A stretch of DNA of 64,000 bases from Budorcas taxicolor (GCF_023091745.1 NC_068930.1:12608262-12672261), one strand, 5' to 3'; counted from the stretch's first letter, positions 22,653 through 33,741 are shown. Notes: generated by a model from the sequence alone, not told the origin. Numbers and translations are program-made.

Positions 22653-23984
22653 ATTGCCGAGTGGCCTTACTACTTTAGACTGCCAAATGGATATTCTATA
22701 GACACTCTATCAATGGCTATATCAGCCAAACCTTTTCCTGACCCTCTTGGTTTGCCCAGGCATCTGTGCTGGCTTTTGCCCTCTTTCATAAAAAAGTCAT
22801 TCAGCTCCTATGGATTTATTCTATGACCAGAGTTCCATGGGTTTTTTGTTTGCTTTGTTTTGCTTTGCTTTGCTGACAGGTGATATATGTCATTCTAGTC
22901 AAACTCTGACACTGACAGGTGATGTTATACCAGTTACCTCTCTTTATGTCTCCACTTTCTCATATGTTCAATGAAATGATGGACTCAGAGGAGTATTCCC
23001 AAGGAACTTTTGGACTACCATTCACTAATCTTAAAAATTCACTTTCAGGAAGAAATAATGTCAATCCTAGAAACTTTCCTTTACATCTTCATAAAGTGGA
23101 CCTAGATGTGCCATTACTGCAAAGCTCATTCATGAGTCATCACCATCTTTGTGTCGAGCAAGTCCACCGAGCTGTATTTTATATTTTGACTTGGTGGGGA
23201 CAGAAATTTGACCAACCCATCACTGAAGTCCAATATGTCATTTGTTTCCCTTCTCAGATGAAGCACTATCTCAGACATGTTTCTAAACTTAGCCAGACAA
23301 GAAACCTGCCTGCCACGTCCACATCACAGTGAACAGAGCTACAAATAGGACAGTGAATAAGACAGTTTCACCCTTAAGAAGTTCACAGGCTGATACAAGA
23401 AATGCGTTTAGAAATAGGTAACTACAGGAGAAAACTACATGTGAGCATTTGAGCATGTTTATCCCATGTAAGTTAGAAGGGGGGTTGGAAGTGAAGGAGA
23501 GGGAAAAGAAGGAAAAAGAAGAGAGGAAGAAAGAAAGAACAATACACCTGAATCCAGGTTTGGTTTCAGGGGCTAAATTCTGAGAGAAGGAAAATTAAAG
23601 TTTTCCTTAGTATAGGATTTCTCAGAGCCTTGGAATTAGGACTATGTATTATGAATCCCTAAGACTCTATTTGCCAAAAAAAAAAAAAAGGTATTTTTCC
23701 CTTTTATTATTTATGTTTAGCTGTTGACATTTTGGAAAACAGTCATATTCTACTGGATATATATATATAGTTGGAGAAACCTTATCAGAGAGATAATGAT
23801 GAGTATAGTAGCTAATAGAGTCAAGTAGTCTGAAGTCATGCCCTGACTCTTAACAGTAATAACTTCCGCATGGAATTGTTGTACAGATTAAGCGGGTTAT
23901 GTAAAATACATAGACCAATGCTTCAAACATAAAAATATTTAATAAAAGTTTATTATCTTATATCATTAATATTATTCTTGCAAC
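22653..23984. other. About 1.3 kb without supported genes
   Basis: A (TTTGC)n-like pentamer run lies at about 22846-22875. A frame at 22919-23332 is open for 137 codons but shows no motif. The stretch 23330-23440 (GAATAAGACAGTTTCACCC) may be an antisense L2 remnant. Confidence 0.45.
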
Positions 23985-24762
23985 AGAGTAGAAACTCATC
24001 AATACTGTTGGGGACTGGAGTTTGTTTAAGAAATTCCTAAAACACTGTATGAAGTTTCCTTAGAAAACTAAAAACAGAGCTATCATATGATCTAGCAATC
24101 CCACTCTAGGAAAATTCGAAGAAAACCATTATTTGAAAAAAAAAAAAAAAAAATGCATGCACTCCAATGTTCATAGCTGCACTATTTACAAGAGCCAAGA
24201 CTTGGAAGCTACCTAAGTGCCCACCAATAGATGAATGGATAAAGACGTGAAATACACATACACATCTTTGTGTGTATAGCACATCTTTATCCATGTGAGC
24301 ATGTGTGTGTGTGTGTGTGTGTGTGTGCGTGCGTGCAGGGACGTAAAACATTACTAAATCATAAAAATAAGTATGAAATAATGCCATTTGCAGGACATGG
24401 ATGATGGATGAACCTAAAGACTATCACGCTAAGTCAAGTAAGTCAGACAGAGGAAGATAAATGTCATATGATATTCATATGCAGAATCTAAAACCTGATA
24501 CAAATGAACATATTTACAAACAGAAATAGATTCACAGACACAGGAAACAAACTTATGGCTACCAAAGGGGAGAGAGGGGAAGGAATGAATTAGGAGTTTG
24601 GGATTAGCAGATACAAAGTGCTCTATATAAAACAGATAAACAACAAAGTCGTGCTATATTCAGTATCTTTTAATGGAAAAAAAACCAATCCAAATCACTT
24701 GGCTGTACACCAGAAACTAACACAATATTGTAGATCAGCTATACTTCAGCTTAAAAGAAGAA
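23985..24762 (+). mobile_element. L1 3' end, older type
   Basis: Sense L1: the end of ORF2 text (CAGAGCTATCATATGATC, AGCAATCCCACTC, GTTCATAGCTGCACTATTTA, CACCAATAGATGAATGGATA), then the 3' UTR (GCCATTTGCAGGACATGGAT, TGCTATATTCAGTATCTTTT, ACACCAGAAACTAACACAA). Stops and a microsatellite interrupt it. It is not functional. Confidence 0.93.
24302..24336. repeat. (GT)n microsatellite inside L1
   Basis: About thirteen GT units followed by GCGTGC units. It interrupts the L1 between the GGATAAAG region and the region resuming at AATAATGCCATTTGC. ACACATCTTT is duplicated just upstream. Confidence 0.95.
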
Positions 24763-25835
24763 ATCCCTAAATTAACTCCCTAACTGTTGAGTGAAATTCT
24801 CCAGCAGAAGGGGCAGAGGTGGAGAGAGCAGAGCATGGCACCAGAGCAGAGAGCGTAAGCAAAGATCCAGAAGTGGAAAGCCCGGCCCTTTATTTAGAAG
24901 CGAGCATGCAGCAGATTAAGGCCAGAACCTCTCCTGAAACTGAGGGGAAATTGAAGAGGGCACCAGCCATTAGATGGCAAGCTCCCCGCAGCCCCCGTTT
25001 CAAAAGTCTCCTAGTGAATGACTTCCTTCAGTTCACAGCAGCCCTACCCAAAGACCATTATTAAATATTATTTGGTGGTGATGCTTCAAATTAAACCTTG
25101 CTACTATTTATCACAGCATCTCTTTCTAAATATATTATTTCCAGGAAAAGGCTTAAGCAGGAATCTCAGTGAACTGGTAGGACTGCCACACTTACCGACA
25201 ATTTCTAGAAGCTTTACTCTCTTGAGTCTTCTTACCTATATGGCATTTTTAAACAAAATATCAGTACTTAAGAAACCAGCAATTTCTCAGCGTTTGTGGC
25301 CATTTACAAGTAACTTGTGTTACACTAAAATCGCAGCGAAAAGCACCAGCCTACTTTTTTTTTAAGTACATTGTTTTCAAAGAAATAGTCTAAACATAGG
25401 TCATGCTTTTCAGTAAGTATTTATGAATAGCCTATGTTCATATTGTGACATTTCTTTTACTTTGCAATTGCAGAATCAAAACTTTACAGAAATTTCAAAA
25501 GTGAAGTTCCTCTTTCTCTCCCCCCTCCCATTCCTCTTCCCGTCTTCCTCCTCCATCCTGAAACCACCGCAGTCGTCCTCATTGTGGAATTATGGAGAGG
25601 CGTTGGTTCAAGGACCCCTGTGGATCCCAAAATCCATGTATGCTCAAGTCGCTAATGTAAAATGGGCAGTATGCAAAAACAGAGGGCAAACTCTAGTGAG
25701 ACATGGACTTCCATGTTTCCTTTCCAATGAAATAGAGCCTGTAGGGAAAGAAGTGAGAGAGAAAGAGAAAAAATTTCATGTCATTAGTATCTCAACAAAT
25801 AAAAGTAACCATGATTAAGCAACTAGCACCCACTT
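24763..25835. other. About 1.1 kb without supported genes
   Basis: Single-copy DNA. Open frames here (24819-25064, 25423-25818) have no recognisable domains. I see no clear repeat. Confidence 0.45.
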
Positions 25836-25985
25836 CTTGAGCTGTACCCTGAACATACAACAGATCCTACAATCTTCACCAGTGAGGTGGCCCCATTTTA
25901 CAGATAAGAAAACTGAGGCCCCTCAATGCTGATAAAGTTACCCACTTTACACAGCTAAAGAGCAATGCAATGTGGACTTGAAAGA
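25836..25985 (-). mobile_element. MIR SINE
   Basis: Plus-strand text CCCCATTTTACAGATAAGAA, AACTGAGGCCCCTCAA, AAGTTACCCACTTTACACAG, CTAAAGAGCAATG is the classic antisense MIR core. Confidence 0.85.
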
Positions 25986-26171
25986 GGCCACAAAAACTAC
26001 AAAATCTAGGCTTTACCCATCTGCCTCCAGGAACTTCTAGAAAACCCAAGAGCTTTATGTGCACAGAACAGCTCATTGGCTGAAAGCAATTTTAATAAAC
26101 AAGGAATTCCTTGAGTTTTTATTAGTCAGAGTCAAAATAAATTTGAAGGAAAAGATTTTATCCCTAATTAA

Positions 26172-26396
26172 GTTGGCCTTGATGGCTCACAGTAAAGAAT
26201 CTGCCTGCAATGCGGGAGACCTGAGTTCCATCCCTGGGTCAGGAAGATCCCCTGGAGAGGGGAATGACTACCCACTCCAGTGTTCTTGCCTGGAGAATCC
26301 CATGGACAGAGGAGCCTGGTGGGCTACAGTCCACGGAGTCACAAAGAGTCAGACACGACTGAGTGACTAACACACGCACGCACACACACACACACA
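26172..26396 (+). mobile_element. Bov-tA SINE with (CA)n tail
   Basis: Sense element from GGCCTTGATGGCTCACAG to GACTGAGTGACTAACAC, ending in a (CA)n run to 26396. All core boxes are present (GGAGACCTGAGTTCCATCCC, CACTCCAGTGTTCTTGCC). The (CA)n tail is a likely polymorphic microsatellite. Confidence 0.95.
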
Positions 26397-26511
26397 GAGC
26401 ACCTATGGATAAAGCTCCTACCTATCCTGAATGCCTACAAGCAAGGACAGAGACCAATGTTAGCAGACCCATGTGGCTACCCCTGACTGGAGCTTTTACT
26501 TAGTATTTTGA

Positions 26512-26702
26512 GGGTTTCCCTGGTGGCTCAGATGGTAAAGAATCTGCCCACAATGCAGGAGACCCAGGTTCTATCCCTGAGTCAGGAATATGCCTTGGAG
26601 AAAGGTATGGCTACCCACTTCAGTATTCTTGCCTGGAGAATGTCATGGACAGAGGAGCCTGGCAGGCTTAGTTAAAGAGTCAGATACAACTGACTAACAC
26701 TT
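26512..26702 (+). mobile_element. Bov-tA SINE
   Basis: GGGTTTCCCTGGTGGCTCAG start, GGAGACCCAGGTTCTATCCC B-box region, CAGTATTCTTGCCTGGAG. The segment after GGCAGGCT has lost about 15 bp relative to other copies here. ATTTTGA/CTTTTGA words at the edges may be a short target duplication. Confidence 0.95.
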
Positions 26703-26704
26703 TT

Positions 26705-26810
26705 GAAAGCTTAGCCTCCCTGAACCTCAATTTTCTCATCCATAAAATGGGGATGATAACTTCCCTTCTGCCTGTTCCTGAGTTGTCGAGAGGATTAACT
26801 GTGCTTGAAT
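26705..26810 (+). mobile_element. MIR fragment
   Basis: TTAGCCTCCCTGAACCTCAA, TTTTCTCATCCATAAAATGG, GGATGATAACTTCCC, GAGAGGATTAACTG: sense MIR. It starts directly after the Bov-tA, whose insertion may have removed or displaced its 5' part. Confidence 0.85.
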
Positions 26811-27610
26811 ATATTATATATATGAAAGTAGAGTATAAATAAATAGAATACTAAGTATAAAATATAAAATTATTGTCATTTTATATACTCTGAACTGATT
26901 AGAATCCCAGTATTTTTCTGAAACCCCTGACTTATCTTCTCTTGCTTTTGCATGACATTGTAGGACAACAAGAAGTGTTGAAAGAAACTCAATATGAAGT
27001 CATATGAAAAATTCATCCAACCCAGCATTCTGTCCGTGACAGACTACCAGCTATCTGAGTTTAGTTAGTGAATCTCTAGCTCCTTTTAAATGAGTGTTAT
27101 TATGAAATATTCCAAATAGAAAAATAATTAGAAAATAATATAACGAACATCTGTTACTCGCTAAGTCTTGTTGTTTTCCATTTGCTTCAGGTCTCTTCTC
27201 CAATAAAAATAAATAAATAAAGCATCACAGGTACACCTGATGTCCCTCATGTGTTTCTTCTACATTCTGTTATTATCTCTTCCCTGCCCAGAGGTAAACA
27301 CGGTCCTTCAACTGTTCACTTATTACCATGCAACTTCTTATATTTTCCCCATCATATTTTAATATTTTTACTTGTACTTTAAATACACCTACACATTTTC
27401 AAACAATATGCAGTATTAATTTGCCTATATTTAAACTTTATTAAAATCGTATCATATTATACATATTTTCTAATTAACATTTAGTTTAGATCCAGCTGAT
27501 TAATTGGCCCAGTGGTGAACACTGAGGTTGCTTCCAATTGCTTACTGTTACAGTCAATGCAATGAATAATACTATGTCTCCCTGGGCACATTGGGACCAT
27601 TTCTCTAGGA

Positions 27611-27751
27611 CAGTGGTTCTTAAGGTATGGCCCTGAGACAAGCAGCATCGGCATTATCCAGGAAATTACTGCCCATTCAGATTTTGAGGTCACATCTGCA
27701 GAGTTTAACAAACTCCACAAGTGATTACGAGGCAGACTAGTTTGAGAAGTG
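27611..27751. mobile_element. hAT-Charlie MITE (MER5-like) inside L1
   Basis: It starts CAGTGGTTCTTAAGGTATGG, the typical hAT terminus, and ends GACTAGTTTGAGAAGTGG, the inverted end. About 140 bp with no coding capacity, interrupting the L1. Confidence 0.75.
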
Positions 27752-27950
27752 GAAGTGTGAAAGTCACTCAGTTGTGTCTGTCTCTTTGCAGTCCCATGGA
27801 CTGTAGCTTGCCAGGCTGCTCTGTCCACAGAATTCCCCAGGTCAGAATACTGGAGTGGGTAGCTTTCCCTTCTGCAGGAGATCTTCCCAACCCAGCAATG
27901 GGACCCAGGTCCTCTGCATTGCTGGTGGATTATTCACAGTCTGAGACACT
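27752..27950 (-). mobile_element. Bov-tA SINE inserted at the hAT end
   Basis: Antisense Bov-tA: GTGAAAGTCACTCAGTTGTG to the TCTGAGACACTTTCGAGAA end. TTTGAGAA (27741-27748) and TTCGAGAA (about 27950) may be the target duplication, which would place the insertion in the terminus of the hAT element. Confidence 0.92.
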
Positions 27951-27982
27951 TTCGAGAATGACTGCCCAAAACCTAGAGCTGG

Positions 27983-28207
27983 GCTTCCCCAGTGGCTCAG
28001 TGGTGAAAGAATCTGCCTGCCGTGCAGGATATGGGGCAAGAGCTGCAGGTTCGATCCCTGGGTCCTGAAGATCCCCTGCAAAAGGAGATGGCAACCCACT
28101 CCAGGGTTCTTTCCTGGGAAATCCCATGGACAGAGGAGCCTGGCTGGCTACAGTCCATAGCGTCACAAAGAGTCCAACACAACTTAATGACTAAACACAA
28201 ACACACG
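27983..28207 (+). mobile_element. Bov-tA SINE with perfect 13-bp target duplication
   Basis: Sense copy from GCTTCCCCAGTGGCTCAG to GACTAAACACAAACACACG. AACCTAGAGCTGG is repeated exactly at 27970-27982 and 28208-28220. It lies 32 bp from the preceding antisense copy, so the pair forms an inverted repeat. Confidence 0.97.
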
Positions 28208-28458
28208 AACCTAGAGCTGGAAGTGCTTAGGCATAAAGTACATAGACATGTCTTTGATTTGACTAAGTATTATCAAATTATTCTTCAAGGAAGTTGTTTT
28301 TGCTGCACATCCTCATCAAAACTTTGTACTACCTTTTATATTGTGCATCTGCTGGTTGCAAAGCAGCTATCTTTTTGTGTTTTTAATTTGCATTTCTTTG
28401 ATCAGTATGTAAGGTTAAGCTTCTTTTCATACATTTATGAGCCATTCATGTTATATAT

Positions 28459-28737
28459 CGGAGAAGGCAATGGCAACCCACGCCAATACTCTTGCCTGGA
28501 AAATCCCATGGATGGAGGAGCCTGGTGGGCTGCAGTCCATGGGGTCACTAAGAGTCGGATACGACTGAGCAGCTTCACTTTCACTTTCCACTTTCATGCA
28601 TTGGAGAAGGAAATGGCAACCCACTCCAGTGTTCTTGCCTGGAGAATCCCAGGGACGGGGGAGCCTGGTGGGCTGCCATCTATGGGGTCGCACAGAGTCG
28701 GACACGACTGAAGTGACGCAGCAGCAGCAGCAGCAGC
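28459..28737 (+). mobile_element. Bov-A2 SINE (dimer) with (GCA)n tail
   Basis: Two Bov-A monomers in tandem, each starting GGAGAAGG(C/A)AATGGCAACCC, joined by a TTTCACTTTCCACTTTCATG linker. The tail is (GCA)n at 28718-28738. CATGTTATATA is duplicated at 28448-28458 and 28738-28748. Confidence 0.97.
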
Positions 28738-29942
28738 ATGTTATATACCTTTAGTCAGTTTTTCTAATAAGTTGTTAAGCCTTTATTGATTTGTAAGGCT
28801 CCTTGACTATTCTAGATGTTCAGTCTTTGATCATATATGCTGTAAATATCTTTTCCTAGGATGTAACATCCCCTTTTAACTTTCTATGCTGTCTTTCAAC
28901 TCTGTTCATTTTAATTTTCATGTAATCAAATCTATCAGTGTTTTCCTTTATCTTTTTATCTTGTCATTTAAGAAATACATTTCTATCTGAATATCTTAAA
29001 ATATTTACCTATTTTTTCTTCCAAAAACTTAAAGTTTTGGATCCTGATTTTCAGATTTGGGGTTTTTTAATGCATATGAGAATCTTATATAACTTTTTTT
29101 TCACAAAAATCCCTGGTTGATTCACTACCATTTGTTGAATTTTCCTTTTCTCCTCCACTAATCTACCATGTTAGCTTTGTAATGTGTCATGTCTCCATCT
29201 ATGTATGAGACTGTTGCTCAGCTCTACATTATATTCCAATTTTTCTATCTACATTAATTCTATACTGTTTTTCTTATTACAGATTCATGTCTTTCCTCAG
29301 TCAATATTAATACAGGCTCTTTTGATTAATTTTATTTTTCTGGGTTCCTATTTTATTAATTTTTAATTCTATCTTTTCTTTCTTAACTATTTTCTTAATC
29401 TATCCTTTTTGTAGATTGTTTAGCTGAATGCTTAGCTAAAAAATTATCAGCATTTATCCTTTATGATGTAACATATAATGCTGTATATTTCCCTCTATGT
29501 ACTGTCTTATCTACAGCCCATATAATTTGATCTTTACTATTTTAGCACTCATATCTAAACCTATTTTAATTTTCTCTATGTTTTCTTCTTTAGCTGATGA
29601 ATTATTAAAGGAGTGCTTACAAATCCAAATATGGGGGGCTGTTTGACTATTTTTTCTTGTCTTTATGGCATTGTAGTCAGAGAACATGTTCTGTGTGATA
29701 TTAGTTATTTACTATTTACTGACACTTCCTGTCTTGCCCAGAACTTGGGTAATTTTTATTAATATGTCCTGTATAATTTTAAAAGAATGACTGCTCTTCA
29801 ATCATTGAGTAAAAAAATCAATATATACTTTTCTCTATTCCTCTCCTTTCCTAAATGCACACTTTATTTATAACTGACTTTTCTTTCATACATAAAAACA
29901 AAAACCAAAAATCTCTCTTTAAGTGAATTTAAGAAACCCTGA

Positions 29943-30124
29943 GGGGCTTCTCTGGTGGTCCATTGGTTGACACGTTGTCTTCTAATACAAGGGTTGCCAG
30001 TTCAATCTTTGGTCAGAGAGCTAAGAGCCAACATGCCTCATGGCCAAAAATACAAAACAAAAAACAGAAACAATAGTTAACAAATTCAATAAAAACTTTA
30101 AAAATGGTCCGTATCAAAAAAAGA
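29943..30124 (+). mobile_element. CHR-type tRNA SINE
   Basis: GGGGCTTCTCTGGTGGTCCA start, GTTGCCAGTTCAATCTTTGG, ATGCCTCATGGCC, then the same tail as the copy at 6449 (AACAAATTCAATAAAAACTT, TAAAAATGGTCCGTATC). Confidence 0.9.
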
Positions 30125-31096
30125 GAGATCACTGATTATAAAATAAGTCATCATTTTATCCGTCACTAAGAAAGAAAGCAGTCTAGCAATTAATTTTTAA
30201 ATTATAAGATACATCTTGATTTCAAAAATTTGAAGGGTGAAAAAATAAAAATAATTCTTTTGCATTTAACTTTGCAACTCATTTGAGGGAGGCTTTTTTC
30301 TGTTCTTTTTTTTTGTTTGTTTCCTCAATTAATTTATGTTTCCTGACTTCTCATATTTTTAAGGCTTAATAGCATAAACAATTTGTGTTGAAAAGCCTGT
30401 TTTCCTTTTCTTTCTTTGTGAGTTATTTGTGACAGTTTGATGTATTACTTTATGTGTAGGTTTTAACTCTTAGTTAATCCTCTTTCTATATAGTCTTCCT
30501 ATGGGGACCCAGAAATTCTCAGAACCTTAACCTCTGTTCAGCTTAGTCCCTTAAACCTTTATTGACGTCAGTGGGTCTTTCTTCTTAAATAAAGGGTGTC
30601 CCTTCACTGGCTTCTGTTCTCGACACTTAACTTCAAATGTAGCTCTGGGTGGAAACCCAAAAGCCAAAGATCATACATTTCAAAGTATGATTTCAAATCA
30701 TATATTGTAACAAAAATAAAGGGAGCCTTAAGAGAAACTCTAATTTAACTGTACTGGTTTTCATCAGTAGAAGACATTGTATTCATTTTTTTATTAAATC
30801 TAAGAGCGATTTCTGGATGAAACCAGCTATATTAATCACTAAGAGTTATCCAAAATTGACTTGAAAAAGGAGGGAAAATCTTTAAGCCTACATATAGGGA
30901 ATAGGAAATGCACTGCAAGTGAAGTCAAAAGAATTGGATTCCATTTCTAAGCTCATGCGCAAGCAGTCTTAGCCTTTAATTTGTGAAGTTACCTGTAAGG
31001 CAGCCACCGGTTCTATCACCTTACAATGTTTATTTACTAGCTCTTTTCATTATTTTAAAGCCAAGTATGGTCATTCAAATTCTTATTTTCTAATCT
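30125..31096. other. About 1 kb without genes
   Basis: AT-rich single-copy DNA with no recognised element. A perfect CRE octamer lies at 30563-30570. Confidence 0.5.
30563..30570. promoter_or_regulatory. Consensus CRE octamer
   Basis: TGACGTCA is the full palindromic CREB/ATF site. There is no CpG island or promoter-like context, so function is unproven; the octamer is rarer than random in mammals because it contains CpG. Confidence 0.3.
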
Positions 31097-31109
31097 GAAC
31101 ATATTTCTT

Positions 31110-31236
31110 GCTGCTGCTAAGTTGCTTCAGTCGTGTCTGACTCTGTGCGACCTCATCGACGGCAGCCCACCAGGCTCCCCCATCCCTGGGATTCTCCAGG
31201 CAAGAACACTGGAGTGGGTTGCCATTTCCTTCTCCA
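31110..31236 (-). mobile_element. Bov-A monomer SINE with perfect target duplication
   Basis: A single Bov-A unit of 127 bp with CTG repeats at the left edge (the antisense of a GCA tail). GAACATATTTCTT is repeated exactly at 31097-31109 and 31237-31249, proving that the monomer, not a truncated dimer, was inserted as a unit. Confidence 0.96.
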
Positions 31237-31249
31237 GAACATATTTCTT

Positions 31250-32494
31250 ATTGGCTTGTAATTAATAACTATGATCTTTTGGTACTGAAATTCATTGAAA
31301 CATTGGAGCTTCTTCCTAGGTCAAAGGCTTTCATGAAATTCTGTGTATCTTGAATCACTGTAAGTTGGAAAATTACACTGCAGGTAGATAGAATTATGTT
31401 GCTTAGCCAAAGTGTCTAACCTGGCCAGACCCCTTTCTTTGATAGTCTTTAATTTTGTATTGCAGTTTCTTTCAGATAATAAAGGGAAACAAAAACAAAA
31501 ACAAAAACCTGTGTTCAGTGAGAGAGATGGCAAGAGACTTTACGAAGTAGAGTTTTACTGTATACCATTAAGATAATTCTGGCATCCTTGTTTGTTAAGG
31601 AAGCCTTTGCAAAGAGAATTACTTCTGGCAGGACGACCACCAGAAGCAAGAAAAGAGCCTCAAAGTGCTGACTCTAAATGTCAGACACTCCCCAGCACAG
31701 CTGGGAAATTTTCAGGATTCCTGGGTGGGTCAGATGATCATTGTTGCCCAAATGATCAAAACCACCTTTGAGCAGAGTTAATTATCTATCTCTAATGACA
31801 ACAATCAACATTGAATGAGCTATTTACTCATCAAGCCATTATTGAGATTCTACTGTGTGTCTGGTAGGACACACAAAGGTGTTGCAGAGTTCACAGATGA
31901 GTGGTGGCCCCAGACAAGGGAAGATGTTGGCACGAACCATGTGATGTGTGCTTCTAGAGAAGAGAACCCGGGGACGAGGAAACGGTTAACTGTTAGCAAT
32001 GAATGCGTGCAGGGGCTTGTGGGCAACGGTGCGGGACAGGGAGAGTCATGCTGGGGAAAATGCAATGAAAGGAACTAAACTTTTCTCAGTTTGAACCACT
32101 TATTCCCCCTCCCCTTTCCTGAGTATTTCCTGCACCTAGCATTAACAGTAGACAACTGCTCACTGTAACCTACAAGGTGGTGTTTTTTTTTTAAATTGCT
32201 GCTTTAGAACATGAAAAAAATAAGTTGCAAGGATATTCACCAAACTACTCAGTGCTGAAAAACTGGTACTTTCTATTCAAATATGTTTAATATATTTTTG
32301 ATGAGTGTACTTTGCTTTCTGACAGGTACAGGAAAAGCTAACTTACTTTCTCCTGTGACTCTCTAGTAATTTCATTCTAACAAATCATCATATCTGCTCA
32401 AAAATGTAAACTTCTTTGAGTGATCTTTGGGTCACCCTACTCTTTATCCTGATTTCAACTTTCTACAAAATAAGGGGAAATGTTCTAACAGAGA
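31250..32494. other. About 1.2 kb without genes
   Basis: An AAACAAA-type A-rich run lies at about 31487-31507. The part at 31825-31960 (ATTGAGATTCTACTGTGTGT) resembles an antisense L2 end. The rest is unrecognised. Confidence 0.45.
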
Positions 32495-32620
32495 GACAGT
32501 GAGCTACCTTCATCAAATCCTAGCTCTTCCACTTACTGGGGATAAAATTTGGAACAGTGACTTCTTTGGGCCTCAGGTTCCTCATTTGGTGCAGAATCAA
32601 TGACAATAAGTGCTAAGAAC
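32495..32620 (+). mobile_element. MIR SINE
   Basis: CAAATCCTAGCTCTTCCACT, TACTGGGGATA, GTGACTTCTTTGGGCCTCAG, TTCCTCATTTGGTG: sense MIR core. Confidence 0.8.
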
Positions 32621-32668
32621 AGCAATATTAATATATAACAGCTGAGAATAATGATTCCACTATCATTC

Positions 32669-32957
32669 AGGAAATCAACCTTGAATATTCATTGGAAGGA
32701 CTGATGTTGAAGATGAAACTCCAATACTTCAGCCACCTGATGCGAAGAGCTGACTCATTGGAAAAGGCCCTGATGCTGAGAAAGATTGAAGGCGGGAGGA
32801 GATGGGGACGACAGAAGATGAGATGGTTGGATGGCTTCACCAACTCGATGGACATGAGTTTGAGCAAGCTCTGGGGGATTGTGAAGGACAGGGAAACCTG
32901 GTGTGCTGCAGTTCATAGGGTCGCAAAGAGTCAGACAAAACTTAATGATTAAACAAC
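32669..32957 (+). mobile_element. BovB LINE 3' end
   Basis: Sense BovB tail of about 290 bp (CACCTGATGCGAAGAGCTGA, ATGCTGAGAAAGATTGAAGG, GAGATGGTTGGATGGC). It has an 86-residue frame with no catalytic domain. Confidence 0.95.
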
Positions 32958-33510
32958 GTGAGCCCACCTGAAAAGAGTTGTCTCCCAAAAGTTTTCAACC
33001 AAAGTTTAATTTACATTTTTAAAACCATTTTCAATTTCAGAATCTGTGAGTTTCATTGTAAAAACTGATTTTTTTTGCAAAATAAATAAATAAGAATTCT
33101 GCATTATTACCGTGAAACTCAACTTCTAAATCGATCTTGTTTTGTGCTTTGGTTCTCCCCTAAACAAGAATCATAAAATATTAAGTGCAGGCTGCTAGTT
33201 TAGGGTGGTTCATAACTGACTTCAAATTTGTGAGAACTGAAGATGAGCTGAAAATTTCAGTCCATGCGTTAACACCATTATGCAAATGACTGTGCTTGGG
33301 ATATGAAAAACAGGAGGTTTCAGAGGGCTGGCATTTAGATGTTTAAGACAGCTTTGACCTGGGTAGAAAGGTGAGGGGTGGAGCAGGGAAGAGGGGTGTT
33401 GCTACAGAGTATGAGTCTCTATTCCGGGCAAATCAGTCTTCAAATTCATTGACCTGTATTAACCACGCCTATATTTCCAAGGTTTAAATGATTCGCTTGC
33501 ACTCTCCTGG
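32958..33510. other. About 550 bp without genes or clear repeats
   Basis: Single-copy, AT-rich at the left, more mixed to the right. No recognisable signal. Confidence 0.5.
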
Positions 33511-33520
33511 GTCAGTACCA

Positions 33521-33741
33521 GGTGGCGCTAGTGGTAAAGAACCCACCTGCCAATGCAGGAGACATAAGAGATGCGGGTTCGATCCCTGGATCAGGAAGAT
33601 CCCCTGGAGGAGGAAATGGCAACCCACTCCAGGTGCCATTCTTGCCTGGGAAATCCCAAGGACAGAGGAGCCTGGTGGGCTACTGTCCATGGGGTTGCAA
33701 AGAGTTGGACACGACTGAAGTGACTTAGCACACATGTACCT
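33521..33741 (+). mobile_element. Bov-tA SINE, GGCGCTAG-type
   Basis: It starts GGTGGCGCTAGTGGTAAAG, not the usual CCTGGTGGCTCAG, and contains GGTTCGATCCCTGG (B box) and GAAGTGACTTAGCAC at the end. GTCAGTACCA (33511-33520) and GTCAATACCA (33742-33751) form the target duplication. The left junction reads as a CTCF-like core (see findings). Confidence 0.95.

Larger units (their letters stand above)
27085..29860 (-). mobile_element. Ancient antisense L1, multiply interrupted
   Basis: The plus strand reads as L1 antisense from the 3' UTR inward. 27085-27610 gives the 3' UTR and ORF2 end (GGTTGCTTCCAATTGCTTAC). 28215-28458 continues (TATCAAATTATTCTTCAAGG, TTTAATTTGCATTTCTTTGA). 28738-29860 continues further 5' in ORF2 (GTCAGAGAACATGTTCTGTG). 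Collinearity shows one element about 2 kb long without its insertions. Frames are broken throughout. It resembles an old L1M-type copy; the subfamily is not determined. Confidence 0.85.

Noticed and set aside
22919..23332. 137-codon plus-strand frame outside clear repeats
   Set aside because: Mixed hydrophobic and polar text without motif, upstream signals or splice sites; expected by chance in 64 kb.
28022..28711. Longest open frame in the window, 229 codons, plus strand
   Set aside because: It runs through a Bov-tA, L1 antisense text and a Bov-A2. It is a chance read-through of non-coding SINE sequence.
28718..28738. Short regular repeats as a CRISPR-like array
   Set aside because: Trinucleotide tail of a SINE in a mammalian genome; there are no spaced repeats anywhere in the window.
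33560..33600. tRNA gene suggested by an intact B box (GGTTCGATCC)
   Set aside because: The box belongs to the tRNA-derived head of Bov-tA; no cloverleaf with acceptor stem can be formed. The same applies to the other Bov-tA copies.
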